Source: Aradus depressus
Taxonomy: Eukaryota > Arthropoda > Insecta > Hemiptera > Aradidae
NCBI GenBank assembly: GCA_963662175.1
Contig: OY759223.1
Location: forward strand, 10,518,249-10,582,248
DNA length: 64,000 bases
Direction of reading: 5' to 3'
The first letter of the stretch is position 1. Every line of letters begins with the position of its first letter. The notes below the pieces were generated by a model that ran no database searches, was not told the origin of the DNA, and saw only the letters and a program-made list of their open reading frames with translations. The translations under genes and the position numbers were made by a program. Positions 1-14,300 of this stretch are shown here, piece by piece.

Positions 1-100
1 TACATTACTTGTTATAAAATTTATTAAATTAAAATATTTATTTGTTCTAATCAAAGCTGTTTTTCCTTTATCCTAACCCACTTTTGAATTCTTATTATTG

Positions 101-294
101 GGGGCCATGGTGGCCGTGCGGGCTAGAGCGTAGGGCTTTGGTCGCATGGTCTCACCATGGTTTGCGGGTTCGAATCCCGTCCGGGAGTGAGTTTTATTTC
201 GTAGATAGAACTCCCTCCCGGGGCCATGGATGTCTTAAATAATTATATATAACACATTGACATGGCTAATATGCACCGTTCATAAAGCCAAAAG

Positions 295-323
<29 letters not shown>
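101..323 (+). repeat. tRNA-derived SINE, family 2, complete copy
   Basis: A 223-bp element begins with a tRNA-like head. An A-box-like stretch (TGGCCGTGCGGGC, about 110-122) and a B-box (GGGTTCGAATCCC, about 166-178) are the internal RNA polymerase III promoter elements expected of a tRNA-derived SINE. It ends in an A-run of about 30 bases. The 13-bp sequence ATTCTTATTATTG is present on both sides (88-100 and 324-336), a target-site duplication showing retroposition as one unit. A second copy, inverted, lies at 8,524-8,721. No protein is encoded. Confidence 0.85.
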
Positions 324-326
<3 letters not shown>

Positions 327-563
327 CTTATTATTGATTGAAAAATGGCTTTAATTATTTTTTTAAATTATTTTTTATTACTTTTGCATTTAATTATTAT
401 AATTTTTTATTGAAAAATCAAACCGTCCGAACATTTTTGTTACTGACTGTAGATCTAAGTTTTCGACCTACGAACTGAGATAGGGTTAACAAAACCTCTG
501 TGTGATTAAAACTCAAAATTTATTTATTGCACAGTACTACTGTACAAAACAAACCCCGGTACA

Positions 564-883
564 GGTTAGGTTTTATGACTCATGCCCGGGCTTTAACTAC
601 GAGGTCATGTCGCCTACTACCAGAGCGCTCTTTCGTCACTCTGGTGGACATGAACCCGACTCTACTGTGGGAGTCCTAAATTTTGCCTACCCTAAATTTT
701 TATTCATCTAGGGTAGGGGTTTTTAACGAGTACCTGACATCGTACAGGCTCGGGACCATCGCTTAACGTCCCATCCGAAGGACGGCGTGCTTAAGTTTAT
801 TTTACCTCCCAGATAAAATAAACTAAGGGCCTCGGTCGGGTTTCGAACCCACGACCTTAAGCTCAGAAGTCAAGCACCGGCCC
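564..883 (-). repeat. tRNA-derived SINE, family 1 (head internally deleted)
   Basis: Copy of the window's most abundant repeat, in reverse orientation: the GGTTAGG tail is at the left and the tRNA-like head at the right. The B-box region (GGTTTCGAACCC on the plus strand) is present, but the stretch holding the A-box has been lost, so the head jumps from the anticodon-arm region to the terminal CCGGC. Confidence 0.85.
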
Positions 884-1606
884 TTATTTATATATTAGTA
901 TATACAGGGTGGCCCAGATAAGCGGGCCACAAGTGAAATATCTCCTAAACGGTCAGAGATATCAAAATTGTGTATAGGACTAACGTTGTAGCACTCGCCG
1001 AGAATGGCTCAAAAGACAAAAATTACCCTTTCAATGGCTCAAATAGCCCTTCAAGGGCGGGGTTCCCTTTTGACCATTAAGTTTCATTACATTTTATTAA
1101 AGTACTAAAGAAACAAGGAAGAACTGTGCAAACAGATTTTTGATACGTCAAATAGTTCTCGGAAAAAACGTTTAAAGTCGCTTTAAAGCCCGGGCATGAG
1201 TCATAATAACTAACTACAATATGTTAGCTTATAATTACAATTTCCAATAGCTGACGATAGGATGTTACTAGTCGAAGTAAATGTTTTACCAAAAAATGTA
1301 ACAGGGGTTGTGTGATTTTTTTTCTTCTTTTTTATGTGTAATAAGTAGGGGTCTGATTTATATGTACAAAATATATATATAAATAGGTAAATACATTTAA
1401 TGTATTGACACGAAGTGTCATATGTGAAAAACGAAATATGTAAACGTTAAATTCTGAACAGGACTATAAAATAAAATAATGTACAGTACATAATGAAAAC
1501 AAGATTAATATTTTTAGACTCACTGAAAAAACAACAACACACATTATTTGGACCAGAACATCTTGGTTCTTCACACAAAGTATAAAATGGAAAATATAAA
1601 ATGAAA
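884..1606. other. Gene-free stretch with decayed repeats
   Basis: No exon seen. It starts with a segment resembling a transposon end (TACAGGGTGGCCCAGATAAG, about 903-922). It also holds a 25-bp scrap of the 3' end of SINE family 1 at about 1,192-1,216. The rest is AT-rich and unclassified. It lies 3' of the last visible SLC6 exon, probably in an intron. Confidence 0.5.
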
Positions 1607-1999
1607 TTAATTAATAATAATGTCTTGGTATAATCTTGGTTTGAGCCTTCTGTGGAGAGTAGGCTGGCCAAGATTGTAGTGGGCTGCTCCAGAACACAGG
1701 CCTAGTCTTCCGTGGTAGTTATCTACTAAGGACCTTAAATAGGCTGCGACCCGAGGAACTCCCAGTTCCTCGGGGAGTTGGCTGTTTCGGATAAACCATG
1801 GTGCATTCAGAGACACACGAAGAATTTTGTTCTGAAATGTTTGTAGTCGTGTTGTGAGTGAAGGACTGGCGCCATGCCACATTGGACAGGCGTATGTTAA
1901 CAATGGGAGAAGTAACGCTTTGTACAGGAGCAGTGTGCAAGAGTGTTTGAGGGGAGAAGACCGACGTCGTTTTACCGTACGATCTTGCAGGCTCCTCAA
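1607..1999 (-). pseudogene. Non-LTR retrotransposon reverse-transcriptase C-terminal fragment
   Basis: An open stretch of about 130 codons reads LLYKALLLPLLTYACPMWHG and then LQTFQNKILRVSLNAPWFIR. This is the thumb/C-terminal region typical of Jockey-like LINE reverse transcriptases. Only this 3' part of ORF2 is present, with no upstream catalytic domain and no clear poly(A), so it is a dead 5'-truncated fragment. It lies on the same strand as the SLC6 gene but the reading frame is unrelated to it. Confidence 0.75.
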
Positions 2000-2212
2000 G
2001 GTCAGTAGTCAAACCGCTGGCTAAATTAAATTTTTAGTTTACTAAATTTTAATTAGTTTTTTTAATCCCGTCCATAACCGGATGTCCGGATTAGCGGGAC
2101 TCTACTGTTCTTGTAAAATTTACTATTAGAATACTAATAAAGATATGTGTGTTCAGTTTTCAAACTGAAATCAATTATTATAACATGTTCTACAAAGTGT
2201 CTACATATTTAC

Positions 2213-2353
2213 CTGAGTGACAAGTGGAAGTCCAACAATGAAAGAGATACAACACACAGCTAAAACAAGAAACTCGTGACATAACACTTTCTTCTTTATC
2301 CAATTTGGGAAGCCATCTTGTACAGAGGTGACAACCACTTCAACGATGGCAAA
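2213..2353 (-). CDS. SLC6 transporter exon: TM9 region
   Basis: 141 bp (47 codons), acceptor TTTTCAG, donor CAG|GTAAAT. It encodes [20 protein letters not shown] and then [20 protein letters not shown] (TM9). It is the last exon seen; TM10-12 and the C-terminus must lie left of base 1 unless hidden in unrecognised sequence. Confidence 0.88.
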
Positions 2354-5300
2354 CTGAAAACGGAGAAACAAAACATACACTGAAATAATTAACAAACTAA
2401 ATAATATTTAATCATAGCTCATACAACAACCGAGTTGAGACTTGCTCAGTCACTATGTACTTGAGGGCGCCGGGCTCCCGACCGAGGCCCTTAGTTTATT
2501 TTATCTGGGAGGTAAAATTAACTTGAGCACGCCGTCCTTCGGATGGGACGTTAAGCGATGGTCCCGAGCCTGTACGATGTCAGGTACTCGTTAAAGACCC
2601 CTGCCCTAGATGAATAAAAATTATGGGTAGGCAAAATTTAGGACCCCCATAGTAGAATCGGGCTCATGTTCACCAGAGTGACGAAAGAGCGCTCTGGTAG
2701 TAGGCGATATGACCTCGTAGTTAAAGCCCGGGCATGAGTCATAAAACCTAACCTAACTATCAATTGAGGCGGTAGCCGGAACAAGGGCCTTCAGTCTTGA
2801 AGGCCCTTTTTTCGGAGAACGTATTTTTGGATTCTCCATGTTTTAAACTGTATAATTTATCTCAGTTTCATATTTTTTTCTTTTGTCATAATAAAGTTAC
2901 AGTTGATTAAAATAGCTGATGTCGAAGGCCCTTCTTCCGGAGAACACCTTTCGGAATAAAGTCGCGGTTAATTTTATTGAGGTTAGACATTGTTTTACGT
3001 TTTAAAAGCGTTGTGTTTTTCATTAATATGAGTGAAATAGTAAATAGAAGTAGGGAGGATGTGTTAAGAACAAATATTTCGAAAGGAGCTAAAAGAAAAA
3101 GAGTGCATGATGATTTAACAAAAGCTAATGTAGCCAAGAAAAATCGTTTATCTGGTGATCAGTATGTAAGTAAAAAACTGGTAAAACTATTCCAAAAAAA
3201 ACTTTTAGGGTTACAAATAATTGCTGTAATGAAAAGTGTTTTGAGAAGTGCTCATTTAGTAATCAAAAATATATATTTTTCACATTTTATGACATGAGCT
3301 CCAAGGAACTACACTCAGTTTGGAAGTACTTTTTATATTACTAAAGTATTAAATAAAAAAGTTAAAAGTAATATAAAGTTTAGAAAAACCTGAAAAAGAA
3401 AAAAATATTCTGATAAATGACAGAAATTGAAAGGCCCTTTTTCTAAAGAACAGAAATTATACAAATTTTTGGTTCTCTATAAAAAGGGCCTTCAACCCAT
3501 AGTAATATATTCCAGTATTAGTGGTGATTTTCTTGATTTTTACAATATATAATCATGTTAATGTAAACCTGGAGATATTTTCTTTCTTATGGAACTATTT
3601 TTACACTTGAGTTCGTGTACTACTCTTATTCCATTCTTGCCAGTAAACTTTGATCCACTGAATCTCAGAATAAGTTTTTTGCGTGAAGGCCCTTGTTCCG
3701 GCTACCGCCTCAATTGATATTGGAAGTAGACTAGTTGTAGACATTGAACCCAAGAGGTGGGCCTCAGTTGTTTACAATAAGTGCACAAAGCCGGCATATA
3801 AACACAGGAACGACACGTCATTATCTTTTCACATCAGTTACAGACAGTGGTACAGTGCAGTTCATTTATTTTTCAAACCTTAGCTAATATGTCTGATTCA
3901 GGAGACGCTAAGTGAATAAACTATATTGTTTATTTTGCCAAAATAGTGCATAAATTAATTAAATTCAATTCATAAAGTTGTTTATTGGAAATTTTACATT
4001 CTGAAAGCCGCCCAAAAAATTGCAGGCGATTGCATTCCTTCTACTTAGCATTTTTCACTTGATAAAAATAAATAAAACATATGTTTTTCAAAAAATATTG
4101 TCTATTTCACAAAGAATATATAATATTGGAGTACTTTCAGTATTGCTACTTCTTCAGCCACGACTTAACAAATAAGTACTGAAAATAAAAGTCGTGGCTG
4201 AAGATATGTGAACCTAACTGGTACGAAACTTGTTTTATTTCCATTGCATATATGAATAGTCTGTACAATATTAAATGTTTTGTGATTTTTACAGCAACAA
4301 TAGGTGTACATAATTTTTAAAGGAATAAACAAATTGAGGTTAGCTCAAAAATGGTTCAAAATACGTTGAATGTAAGTTAAGTTACAACAATTTTTGTTGG
4401 TGTATATAAAATGAAAATTTTGTAATTATAATGTTTTTTAATATTTTAGGTGCAATAGATAAAAACTAGTGTTATCAGAATTTATTTTGAAGTTGTATTT
4501 ATGATAAATTGAAGTTTTATTATTTTTATACAATTTAGTACTTTTCTTTTTAAAAAAATGTCAGTTTAAATTGGGGGGGGGGGGGGGGGGGGGGTGAAAA
4601 AATGACGTCACGTTTAGGGGGGGATTTAATTAAATGTGACCAATTGTGACAAGGGGGAGGGAGCAGTGTCGGATTAGCCACGTAGCAAGAGTAGCAAATG
4701 CTACGGGCCCCGCAAATTGGGGGGCCCCGCGCTCCAACGCCTGTCTGACCGTAAAAAAATATCAATTTAGATAGGAGCGTAAAAATATTTTGCATGCCTT
4801 AAGCGCGGAGCGCTTAGGCTATGCTTTACTCTCACCTGAAAATCTAAAACTCGATTTCGACTCGATTGGAACTGAAATTTTATAAACTTTTATTAAATAA
4901 TTCTTTAGAATCGTGTTTCCCAAACGTAGAAATTGCCTTGCGCATTTACTTGTCTCTCATGATCACTAACTGCAGTGGCGAACGTTCTTTTTCAACATTA
5001 AAACATATTAAAAATGAGTTAAGGAACACGATGGGCCAAGAACGTCTTAATCATCTCACTTTGATGAATATAGAGCATGATTTGCTTAAAGAAGTCGATA
5101 TTGAAAGTGTTATCTCTAAATTTGCCCATATTAAATCCAGAAAAGTTTATTTGTAACAGTTTTGTTTTATTTAATACCCTAAACTTGAGAACCTAAAGCA
5201 AACCAAGGGCCTCTTGACAGAATTTGCTACAGGCCCCTCGCTGGCTTAATCCGGCACTGGGAGGGAGGGGGTTAAAAACACCTCAAAATTGAGTGACGTA

Positions 5301-8300
5301 GTTTGTGAACCCTAAGTGTTTCACAATATCTCTGCAAAAATGTTGAGCATCATTGGTTGTTATTGTTACAAAATACAAAATACTGAAAGATTAGTATTGT
5401 ATTATATCATCCAGATGAGTCCAAGTGCCATTATTTGTTATAATACGTTATTTAAATATTAACAACTTAACCAATGCTATTTTGACATAGATCCTTTTCA
5501 ATTGTATACTGCTTGATACATAAAACCAGTCAAAATGATTCCTAAATTTTATTTTAAGGCACTTAGACCCTTTTGGATTAATAATTTTCATAAATTATAA
5601 TAAAAATAAGTTTTTAAATAACTTACCTGAGTATTTAATCCCAGACAGAGCAGCATGAAAAAAAATAAAACAGCCCAGAAACTTGAGAAAGGCATCTTAG
5701 ACATGGCCGAGGAGTAGATTATAAACACCAGACCAGGGCCTTAACAGTATACAAATTATTTAATAATAATATTTTTAATCAATGTTAAATTATAAATAGT
5801 GTTAATAATAATAAATGTAGATAAGTATATGCAGGACATTTTTATGTTTTATTTTAATTTTATTGTGTTTACGATACTGCTGTTGTGTCAGTGAATTAGT
5901 CATTATTAACAATAGCTTGTTATTATCGATATTAACAGAACAGACTAGTTAATGTCGTAAATATGATGATTTCTGATTATATCTAGCGTCCTCTATTTTT
6001 GACAATAGCTAAGAAGGCGCTAGATTAAAGACGGAAATTGAGATGGAAATCACCATATTTCCGATATTAACTAGTCCACAATAACAAGATTATGTCGATA
6101 ATAGCTATATTGTCAATATTAGTACCTACTGAGCTCAAGATCACGGGTTCGAATCTCAACATTGCACTTGCTAATGCTGAACAATTTGATTCATTTGTTA
6201 AGACACTCATTTGTATTCATATTATAAATATCTGTATATTCTCCTTCATTTCAGAATAAATAAATTATTCGAAACAGTAGAGGAAGATTTTGAAAGAAAT
6301 CGAAGTTCTATCTGTATAAGAAACCCAATATTTGGCCAACATTTCGAAACTATTTATATCCTCTAGGGCTTTATAATGACTGGAGCGGATGTTTGTGGTA
6401 AGGATGGGATGTGTTTATGTGACACAGACGTAAACACATCCACTGACTCGGCATTATAAGGTCCTGAAGAAGGAAAGAAATAGTTTCTAAAAGTGAAATG
6501 AAATTAAATTAAAAAATGAAATGAAAATAAATGTTGTTCTGGGACCGAGGTCCCTTAAGAATAAATACATGAAAATCACTGAACAGAGCAACGAATACAA
6601 ATTTAAAAAAATATCAGTAATGAGATAACAGTGCTACAGTGGATAGAAACAAGTACAAAATGAATATAACTAAATAAGAAAATACAATAAATAAAGATGA
6701 AATAAGTAAAAAAAAATAAAATAATAATACAAAAGTAATTAAATTAATAGCTTCATTGTGAAGAAATCATATGAAAATAAATGAACTTAATAAATATATG
6801 GAGGAAGATAAAATAAGTTTAAAAAAATATATAAAAATGAAGATTATGAAGGAGGAGGAAATCTAGACCAGGCTAGCAATAAAATTTATTTTAAAAAACT
6901 GATGAAACAAATTTTAAAAAATGATGTCAAGGAGCGGGAAAGTATGGAGGAAGGGGAATAAAGGGCTAATCAGAGGGAGAAGATTGTTTATTGAGGAGGA
7001 ATTGGAACAGCGAGGATTTGAAGGAGGCCACGGAAGGACAGTGAAGGGAAAAAGGAATAATATTGATTTTGATAGAATAATTTAGGAAATACGACAAAAT
7101 AAAATATAATAAAAATAAAGAATTAAAAAAAAAATGGGCTAAATAATATAAATGGTTAGATAATTGAGGTTGACGAATACGGGGGAGAGAGATGAAGACC
7201 TAATCAAAGGGGAGTGGATTGTTTAGTGAAGAGGAATTGGAATAGTGAGGATTTGAAGGAAGCAACGGAAGGAGAGTGACGGATTGGGGAGGCAGGGAGT
7301 TCCAGAGAGAGGAGGCCTGGACAAGAAATTGTGGAAGGCCGAGGAGCGATGGGAGGGGATGAAGAGGTCTGAAGGACGGAATCTAGTGTGCCTCTGGAGA
7401 ACAGAGGGCTGGAATTGAAACATTTGGTAGAGCTAGTAGGGTTCTTTGGGTTTTAATATTTGGAAGAGGAAGGAACCTAGGAGGTAATCTCGACGGTAGG
7501 AGGGTTTGAGCCATTTCAACTCGGAGTACCAGGGCGAGATGTGAGCATCAAGTGAAAACGTGGGCCAAATACTAAGCTTTTTATTTACATGACAGAACCT
7601 CGATTACCTCCAATATTGAAAAAATACTGTATACTCTATAAGAAGAAGAATATTTACAATTAATGACAGAACAAAATAACATAATTCATAGTACATAATC
7701 AGCTTACCGTCAGGTATCGCCTCCTCAATGGTGGTCTGATGTTCCAAAGAAATGTTGCCGATAACGGCAAATGTGAAAACGGCAATGATTAAACAGGCAA
7801 TATCATTGATAGCCGTCACCATCAGAGTGTCTGGCAAGATTTTATTCTTGGTCCGATTGTAACTGGCAAATGTGATCACTCCACCATAGGCAATCCCAAT
7901 GGAGTTAAAGTTCTGCGCAGCAGCATAGATCCAAACCTACACAAATATAATAAGAATTAAAAAAACAAAAAAAAAACAGAAAATCACACTTTTAATTCGA
8001 ATGAAACAAGAGTATGAAATGTTTCATACTATGTATTATCTTTTCACAATTTATTATATATTATATATATCAAAACTTGTTTTTGAGACTATTGTGTCAT
8101 CTTCAGTGGTACGTCTACAATATAAACTACAATAAAAAGTAATAATAGATGTGTTTTTGTGCACTGCACTGAAGAAAAAAATATAGTTAGTTATTGTGAC
8201 TCGTGCCCGGGCTAAACTACGAGGTCATATAGTCCCTTCGTAGCCCTGGTGGACATGAGCCCGTCTCTACTCTGGGGGTGTTCCACACTTTACCTACACA

Positions 8301-11300
8301 GGTTTATTCACCTTAGGTTACGGGTCTTTAACGAGTACCTGACATTGTACAGGCTCGTGACCATCGCTTAACGTCTCGTCCAATGTATAATAAATATAAA
8401 AAAAGTTTCCAGTAATTACAGAAACAAGAAATTAATAAGAAACCGATAACGGGAGTACGCGCCCGAAACGTCTCTCTATTAAGTATGCTTTAAACTAAGA
8501 AAATAAATGTAAGAATAATGATATTTTTTTATTGACCTTATGTACGATATTAGCCATGTCACTATAATGGTTTTATCAAGTTATTTACAACATCCATGGC
8601 TCCGGGAGGGAGTTGTATCTACGAAATAAAGCTCACTCCCGGACGGAATTCAAACCCGCAACCACGGTGAGACCATGCGACCAACGCCCTACGCTCTAAC
8701 CCGCACGGCTACCATGGCCCCTAAATGATAATGATATAGAGTTATACATATATTATGGTACATTCAAAATCTCTTTACACAAGGAGGTGGTTTGACGCCT
8801 AGGACTGCGTGTTCACACTTATATTCTTCCGATTCGAGTCTAGGCAATGCATGGACCATAAAAAGAAGTTTGCCGCTTCGAGAAAAAGTTCAGGCACTGG
8901 ATGATCAGATCCCTTTGCTCAAACCGTCAAAATATCTTTTTTACAAGGCTCACCTTGGACTGAAGGAGGAGAGCCCAGTCAGGGCTGAAGAGATAGTCGA
9001 GTCCGAGGCTGGCTCCATCGAGGGTGAGAGACCTGCCAAGGAAGGCAAGGACCAGAAGGAAGGGGAGGGTGGCAGTGAAGTAGAGGACACGACCTGAAGA
9101 GCGGACACTCTTCCAGAGGGCGAAGTAGACAAGGATCCAGGCGAAGAGAAGACAAGCGGCCAGTTCCCAGCGGACGTTGCCCAGCTCTTCGATACCAAGG
9201 CTCTTCTTCAGCAGTTTCACTCTGCAAAGTAACATAACATCAGGTTCCTAAAAGAACGATTCAAGGTGACAACTCTAAAAACGAAACAATGTCCCTAAGC
9301 TAAAATACACTACTCCACAAAAGAACACTGAAAATTTGATTTTTTTTTTCTGTGATTCTTTTTTGTTTGGATGAAATATAAAAAAAAAAGATTCAAGCAA
9401 GTGTAAACAGTTGGGGAAACTATAGAGAAAAATGAATCCTATCTGTATTTACTGTTGAGGCTTTTTAATCTCTTAAAAGTCGAAGTTTCGATAACAACAC
9501 AATGGTCGTTTATCCTCTGTATTTCGCATCTTTCTCCAGTTATTTTTGATATTTTTCCCGAGAACAAGTGACCCGTGCTGTCGCTCTGGTGGAAGATAGG
9601 CGTAGCCAGCGTTACACGGCGCGTGCTTTAGCCATCCAACGGTATAGGGAGTCAGGCCAGTACACAAGAAGGCAGGGTTCTAGTCGACCGAGACACTGGT
9701 CCGCATGACAACAGATTTTTGTTGGTCCACAAGTTAAGGAACAGTTTTTTAACTGCTGCAGAGGCTTCCCAGAGACTCCGTCCTGGCCATGGAGTGGAAG
9801 TGAGTTAAGACCCAGGAAGCAAGCCTATGGGCCTCTTTTGACCGAAGAGCGCGTATGGAGTTTGCTAGAGAGCACCGTAATTGGATAACTGGATAGACCA
9901 GATGTCATGAGGTCTAAAGAACGGTACGTTCCATGCACCATGACTGGAAAAGTGCAATTTGGAGGCGGGTCTGTTTTGGTGTGGGGAGCGATATCTTTAC
10001 AAGCGAAAATTTCAACTAATTTCTTAAATGTTCTAACTTATAGTTACTAACCATATTAAATAATATAATAATAATAATAAAATATATAGGATACATGATA
10101 TTCATTGACAGAAGTGACCTACTCATAGAACTGTTCGGCGGGTGACTCGTGGTCAGGTATAGGTTTGGAGTAGTTGGATCGAGGGCTCCAACAGAAGTGG
10201 TCATTCCATCGGTTGGAACAGTCGGACCAGGGGAGTTTGGACCGAAAAGAGGAGAAGAAGTAGAAGAGAGCGTAGGCAATGATCATGTTGTAGTAGGTGG
10301 TCATGAAGAAGGCCACCACCACGCTCGACACTCCAGCTCCTGCAAAATATAGAGTCCATAAGTAGACCTAAACGAAATGTGTTGTCGAATAATAATAATA
10401 ATTTTATAACCAAAGAAATTCTACAAAAAATTATAGGTAACGTCACATTTTTCCATTTTTGCTTAAATTTAAAATTAATAAAATCATCTATATTATAAAA
10501 ACACTCTTTTTTTAAAAGTTTCTTTATATTTTTATTAAATCCCCTATTACTCAAGTGTCTTACACCCTGTGACAAGCAGTCGAACAGCTTGAGTCCCAGA
10601 AGGTGGTAGTTTCTCTTGGTCTTCTCCAGCCTGCATCTGGGGATGACCAGATTGTGTTGAGATTTCAACTGGTACTGTCTTACCGACGTTACCAGACTGT
10701 ACTCTCCCACTGTCTGTTTGACATAGGTCAGACTGTTCAGAATATATAAACAGGGCAATGTCAATATGTCGAAATTAAGAAATAGACGTAGACAATGAAT
10801 TATTTCTGATGCTCTAGCCATTATTCTTATAAATTTCTTATGTAGCCTAAATAAGTGGACACTTCTTGGAGCAGAGCCCCGGAGGAGATTGCTAGAAGCT
10901 GAAATAGTCCATAATGAACTTGTTTCAAGACATTTCCGTACACAATTCGGCCCAACAAAGAGAAAATAAGGATAAATTGCGATGGCTCTACACCCAAAAT
11001 GGTTTTGTGTTAATAACATCTTATTGATTATGAAAAAACATCAGCACTGGTGCCAATTCGTTGTAGCCATACCTCACAAAATATACAATATAAAACAAAC
11101 TTCTAAAATTTCTGTCAAGCTTTCGGCACTGAGTGTGCCTTCTTCAGGTCCTGCATTGACATAAATTATCAGTAAGGTTATATAAGCTACAATTACGTAA
11201 AGATATAACAATAAAACTAAATGTCACTAAACAACAAACCTACATCATGAGCGAATATAACTTTAAATTATTTACACTATAACGAAATAAACACAACCAA

Positions 11301-14300
11301 TTATAACAAAACAGAATGTTAATGAGAAGCAATACATATTAATATATTTAAATTAAAAACAAAATAAAATATATACTGTATCTAAACAAAACCTATACCA
11401 ATAATAGTAATAATTTTTATTTCCGATAAACAATTACATGGCAATAGGATAGGTCATAAGAATAATTACATTAAGATAGTTTATAATTTAGATACTTAAA
11501 CAGATATTAACTCTTAGAGTCTGACACACATGAATTAGAATTAACAATACTACTAATAAGTAAAAAGAAATGTATAAATAATTGAAAATATGAGTGCGAA
11601 AATAATAATTTTATATGAGGACTCATGCCCGGGCTTTAACTACGAGGTCATATCGCCTACTACCAGAGCGCTCTTTCGTCACTCTGGTGGACATGAGCCC
11701 GACTCTACTGTGGGAGTCCTAAACTTTGCCTACCCTATATTTTTTATTCATCTAGGGTAGGGGTCTTTAACGAGTACCTGACATCGTACAGGCTCGGGTC
11801 CATCGCTTAACGTCCCATCCGAAGGACGGCATGCTTAAGTTTATTTGACCTCCCAGATAAAATAAACTAAGGGCCTCGGTCGGGTTTCGAACCCACGATC
11901 TTGAGCTCAGAAGTCAAGCACGCATACCACTGAGCTACCGGCGCCCTCATCTTTGTATATTTATTCACTATTCAAATTACTTCACTCCTAACAGCTGTTT
12001 TTATACAAATAATAATTGATTTTATAATATATTAATAATCTTAATGTGTGTACATTTTTTTTTACATTACAATAGTTGTATATTAATATTACATAATGAA
12101 ATAAACAAGTGTTATATCATAATGCACATACGATATAGAAGAAACTAGAGTTTTCAAATAGTCCAAGGATTTCTAGTGTAATATGATCCATAATGTAACA
12201 CACCATGTTTATTTTCCTATAGAACATATGAGACTAAATTAATATATACATATATATATTATATAATCTATACGTATGTCGAATACATTTCTAAATAAAT
12301 ATGTATAGTTTTTTTATACTTTTACGGACTTTAGCTGATGATTTTCGGTCTAATTTTCTTAATCAAACAATTGCTTCAATAAATGTTGCTGTTATTAGTA
12401 GGGATTAATGTTTTTATCATTCGACTAGGGCTATACGATAACCACCCAGCTCTCTAATGTACTAATAGTTGCCAAGGTTATGTGAGATTAGATAGCAGGT
12501 AAGCAAATATTTCCGGCGGTGTCTCAACTTTACCACTATAAACAACTTTTCATTTTATTTTATTTTTTACAAGACCCTTATAAACTATTTAACTCTAATC
12601 TAATGATTTTTTTTATTGTTTATGTGGGTGAGCTGTTTTGTAGTAAAAGTAACGGAGTTGTCCATTCACAAGTTTATTTTGCAGCCTTTCAGTCAAATCA
12701 TCTTTAATGAAAACAAAGTCATTTTTAGTTCCCCAGCTATACAAAGTATAGGGGGTTATGAAATCGGTCAAAAAATTCGAAGTAGAGTTTTTACCGAAAT
12801 TTCATGTTTTCCGACACACCTATTAATTTTCAGTCAAAGGAGAGGGGGGATTAGGGGAGTGCCTTATTACAAAAACTCTAAAAATTGCCGTTGCAATGAA
12901 TATAGACACGAAATTTTATATGTTAATTCAAAGTCATATATGGACAACACTTATAAATTTTCTTAAAGGAAGAAAGAAGAAGAAAAAAAAAAAGAAAGTG
13001 ACCATAATGTATATTGCTGCTTATATTTGTATCTTTTTTTCTGTATTATATATTATATAAATTTATGTGAGGGGTATATGCGTATGTGCGCGTGGGCTAT
13101 GTTTATAATGAAAAATAATGAGGGGAAAAAAAAAAAAAAAAAAAGTGAGGAAAAGCATGAGAATAATGAGGAGGGGAAAGGAAAGAATGAGGGGGAAAAA
13201 GAAAAATAATAATAATAATAAAAAATAAGGGAAAAAATGGGAAGAAGGGTAAATAATAACAGAAAAAGGAAAAAGGGGGAAAAAAAGAAAAAAAAAAAAA
13301 AGTCTATAGGTTACCTGTATATATACTTATTATCTATATTTATTTATCTTTTACTTATTATTCATATCTATATGAGGTATATGTGTATGACGTATATTCT
13401 GTTGAATGCATGTTTTTGTAAATGTGCTTATGTATTCCCGTGTGTCTATATTGTTACTGTTTGTTTATTCTTATATTCATTGTTATTGTTACTGTTTGTT
13501 TTATTTTTTCACTATTAGTTTATTTATTTCCACTGACTAATATGAATGCATCCATGTGAAAAAAATAATAGGGAAATATCGAATTGGAGCATGACCTGAA
13601 ATTGTACAGATACTGATTTGACATTTTTTTTTTTTTTTTTTTTCTAATTATCAAACTTGATACACCAAATACATTGGACGCTGATGACCTTTGCTGTTTT
13701 GCGTCCTTAAAATCCTATCCTATCCTTATCAATTTTCAGCGGAAGCGACGGAAGGGGAGGGGATCAGATGGATGCTCAACTCAAAAATCCTAATAACTGC
13801 AGTTGTAATGAATGTATCAAAATGACATTTTATATTTAAATTCAAAAGCCCATAAGGAACCTGTAATTTTTTCGAGCAATCGGTCAAAGTAAAGGGGGCA
13901 CAACTCCTTAATAACTGCCGAAGTAACAAATTTATCAACACAAAATTAGATATGAGGATTCAGAAGCCACTATGTAAGTCTAATATTGAGTTTTAGCACA
14001 AACGGTCGACTGGCTTTGGAGGGAGAGCGAAAACGTAATTGATTAATTCTTATTGGGGAAGTACATAGCCGATGATTCTATGTGTTATTTTAATAAATAC
14101 AAAACTCCACCTCCCAAAAAAAAAAAAAAAAAAAAAAAAACATCGTCTGTCAGTCCTGATCCCATTTTCGCACCGCTGTACTACTATAATCTGAGGCGTA
14201 GCCAGGAATTTGAGCAGGGAGGGGGGGGGGGGGGGCAAAATTAGGCTACGAGGGTGGGGTATAGACTCCCGGGGACACAGCCCACAGTTTCCGTGGTTAG

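Noticed and set aside
101..323. A true tRNA gene suggested by the A- and B-box
   Set aside because: It has a poly(A) tail and target duplication and a second inverted copy, so it is a SINE; no complete cloverleaf was evident.
6120..6165. tRNA-like GGGTTCGAATCTC segment
   Set aside because: Too short and lacks an A-box; probably a SINE scrap.
8792..9097. Plus-strand 101-codon frame over the SLC6 TM4-5 exon
   Set aside because: It is the antisense shadow of a GC-rich exon; the minus-strand translation matches SLC6 and has proper splice sites.
13027..13518. Lys-rich frames
   Set aside because: Low-complexity purine-rich DNA, no splice or homology support.
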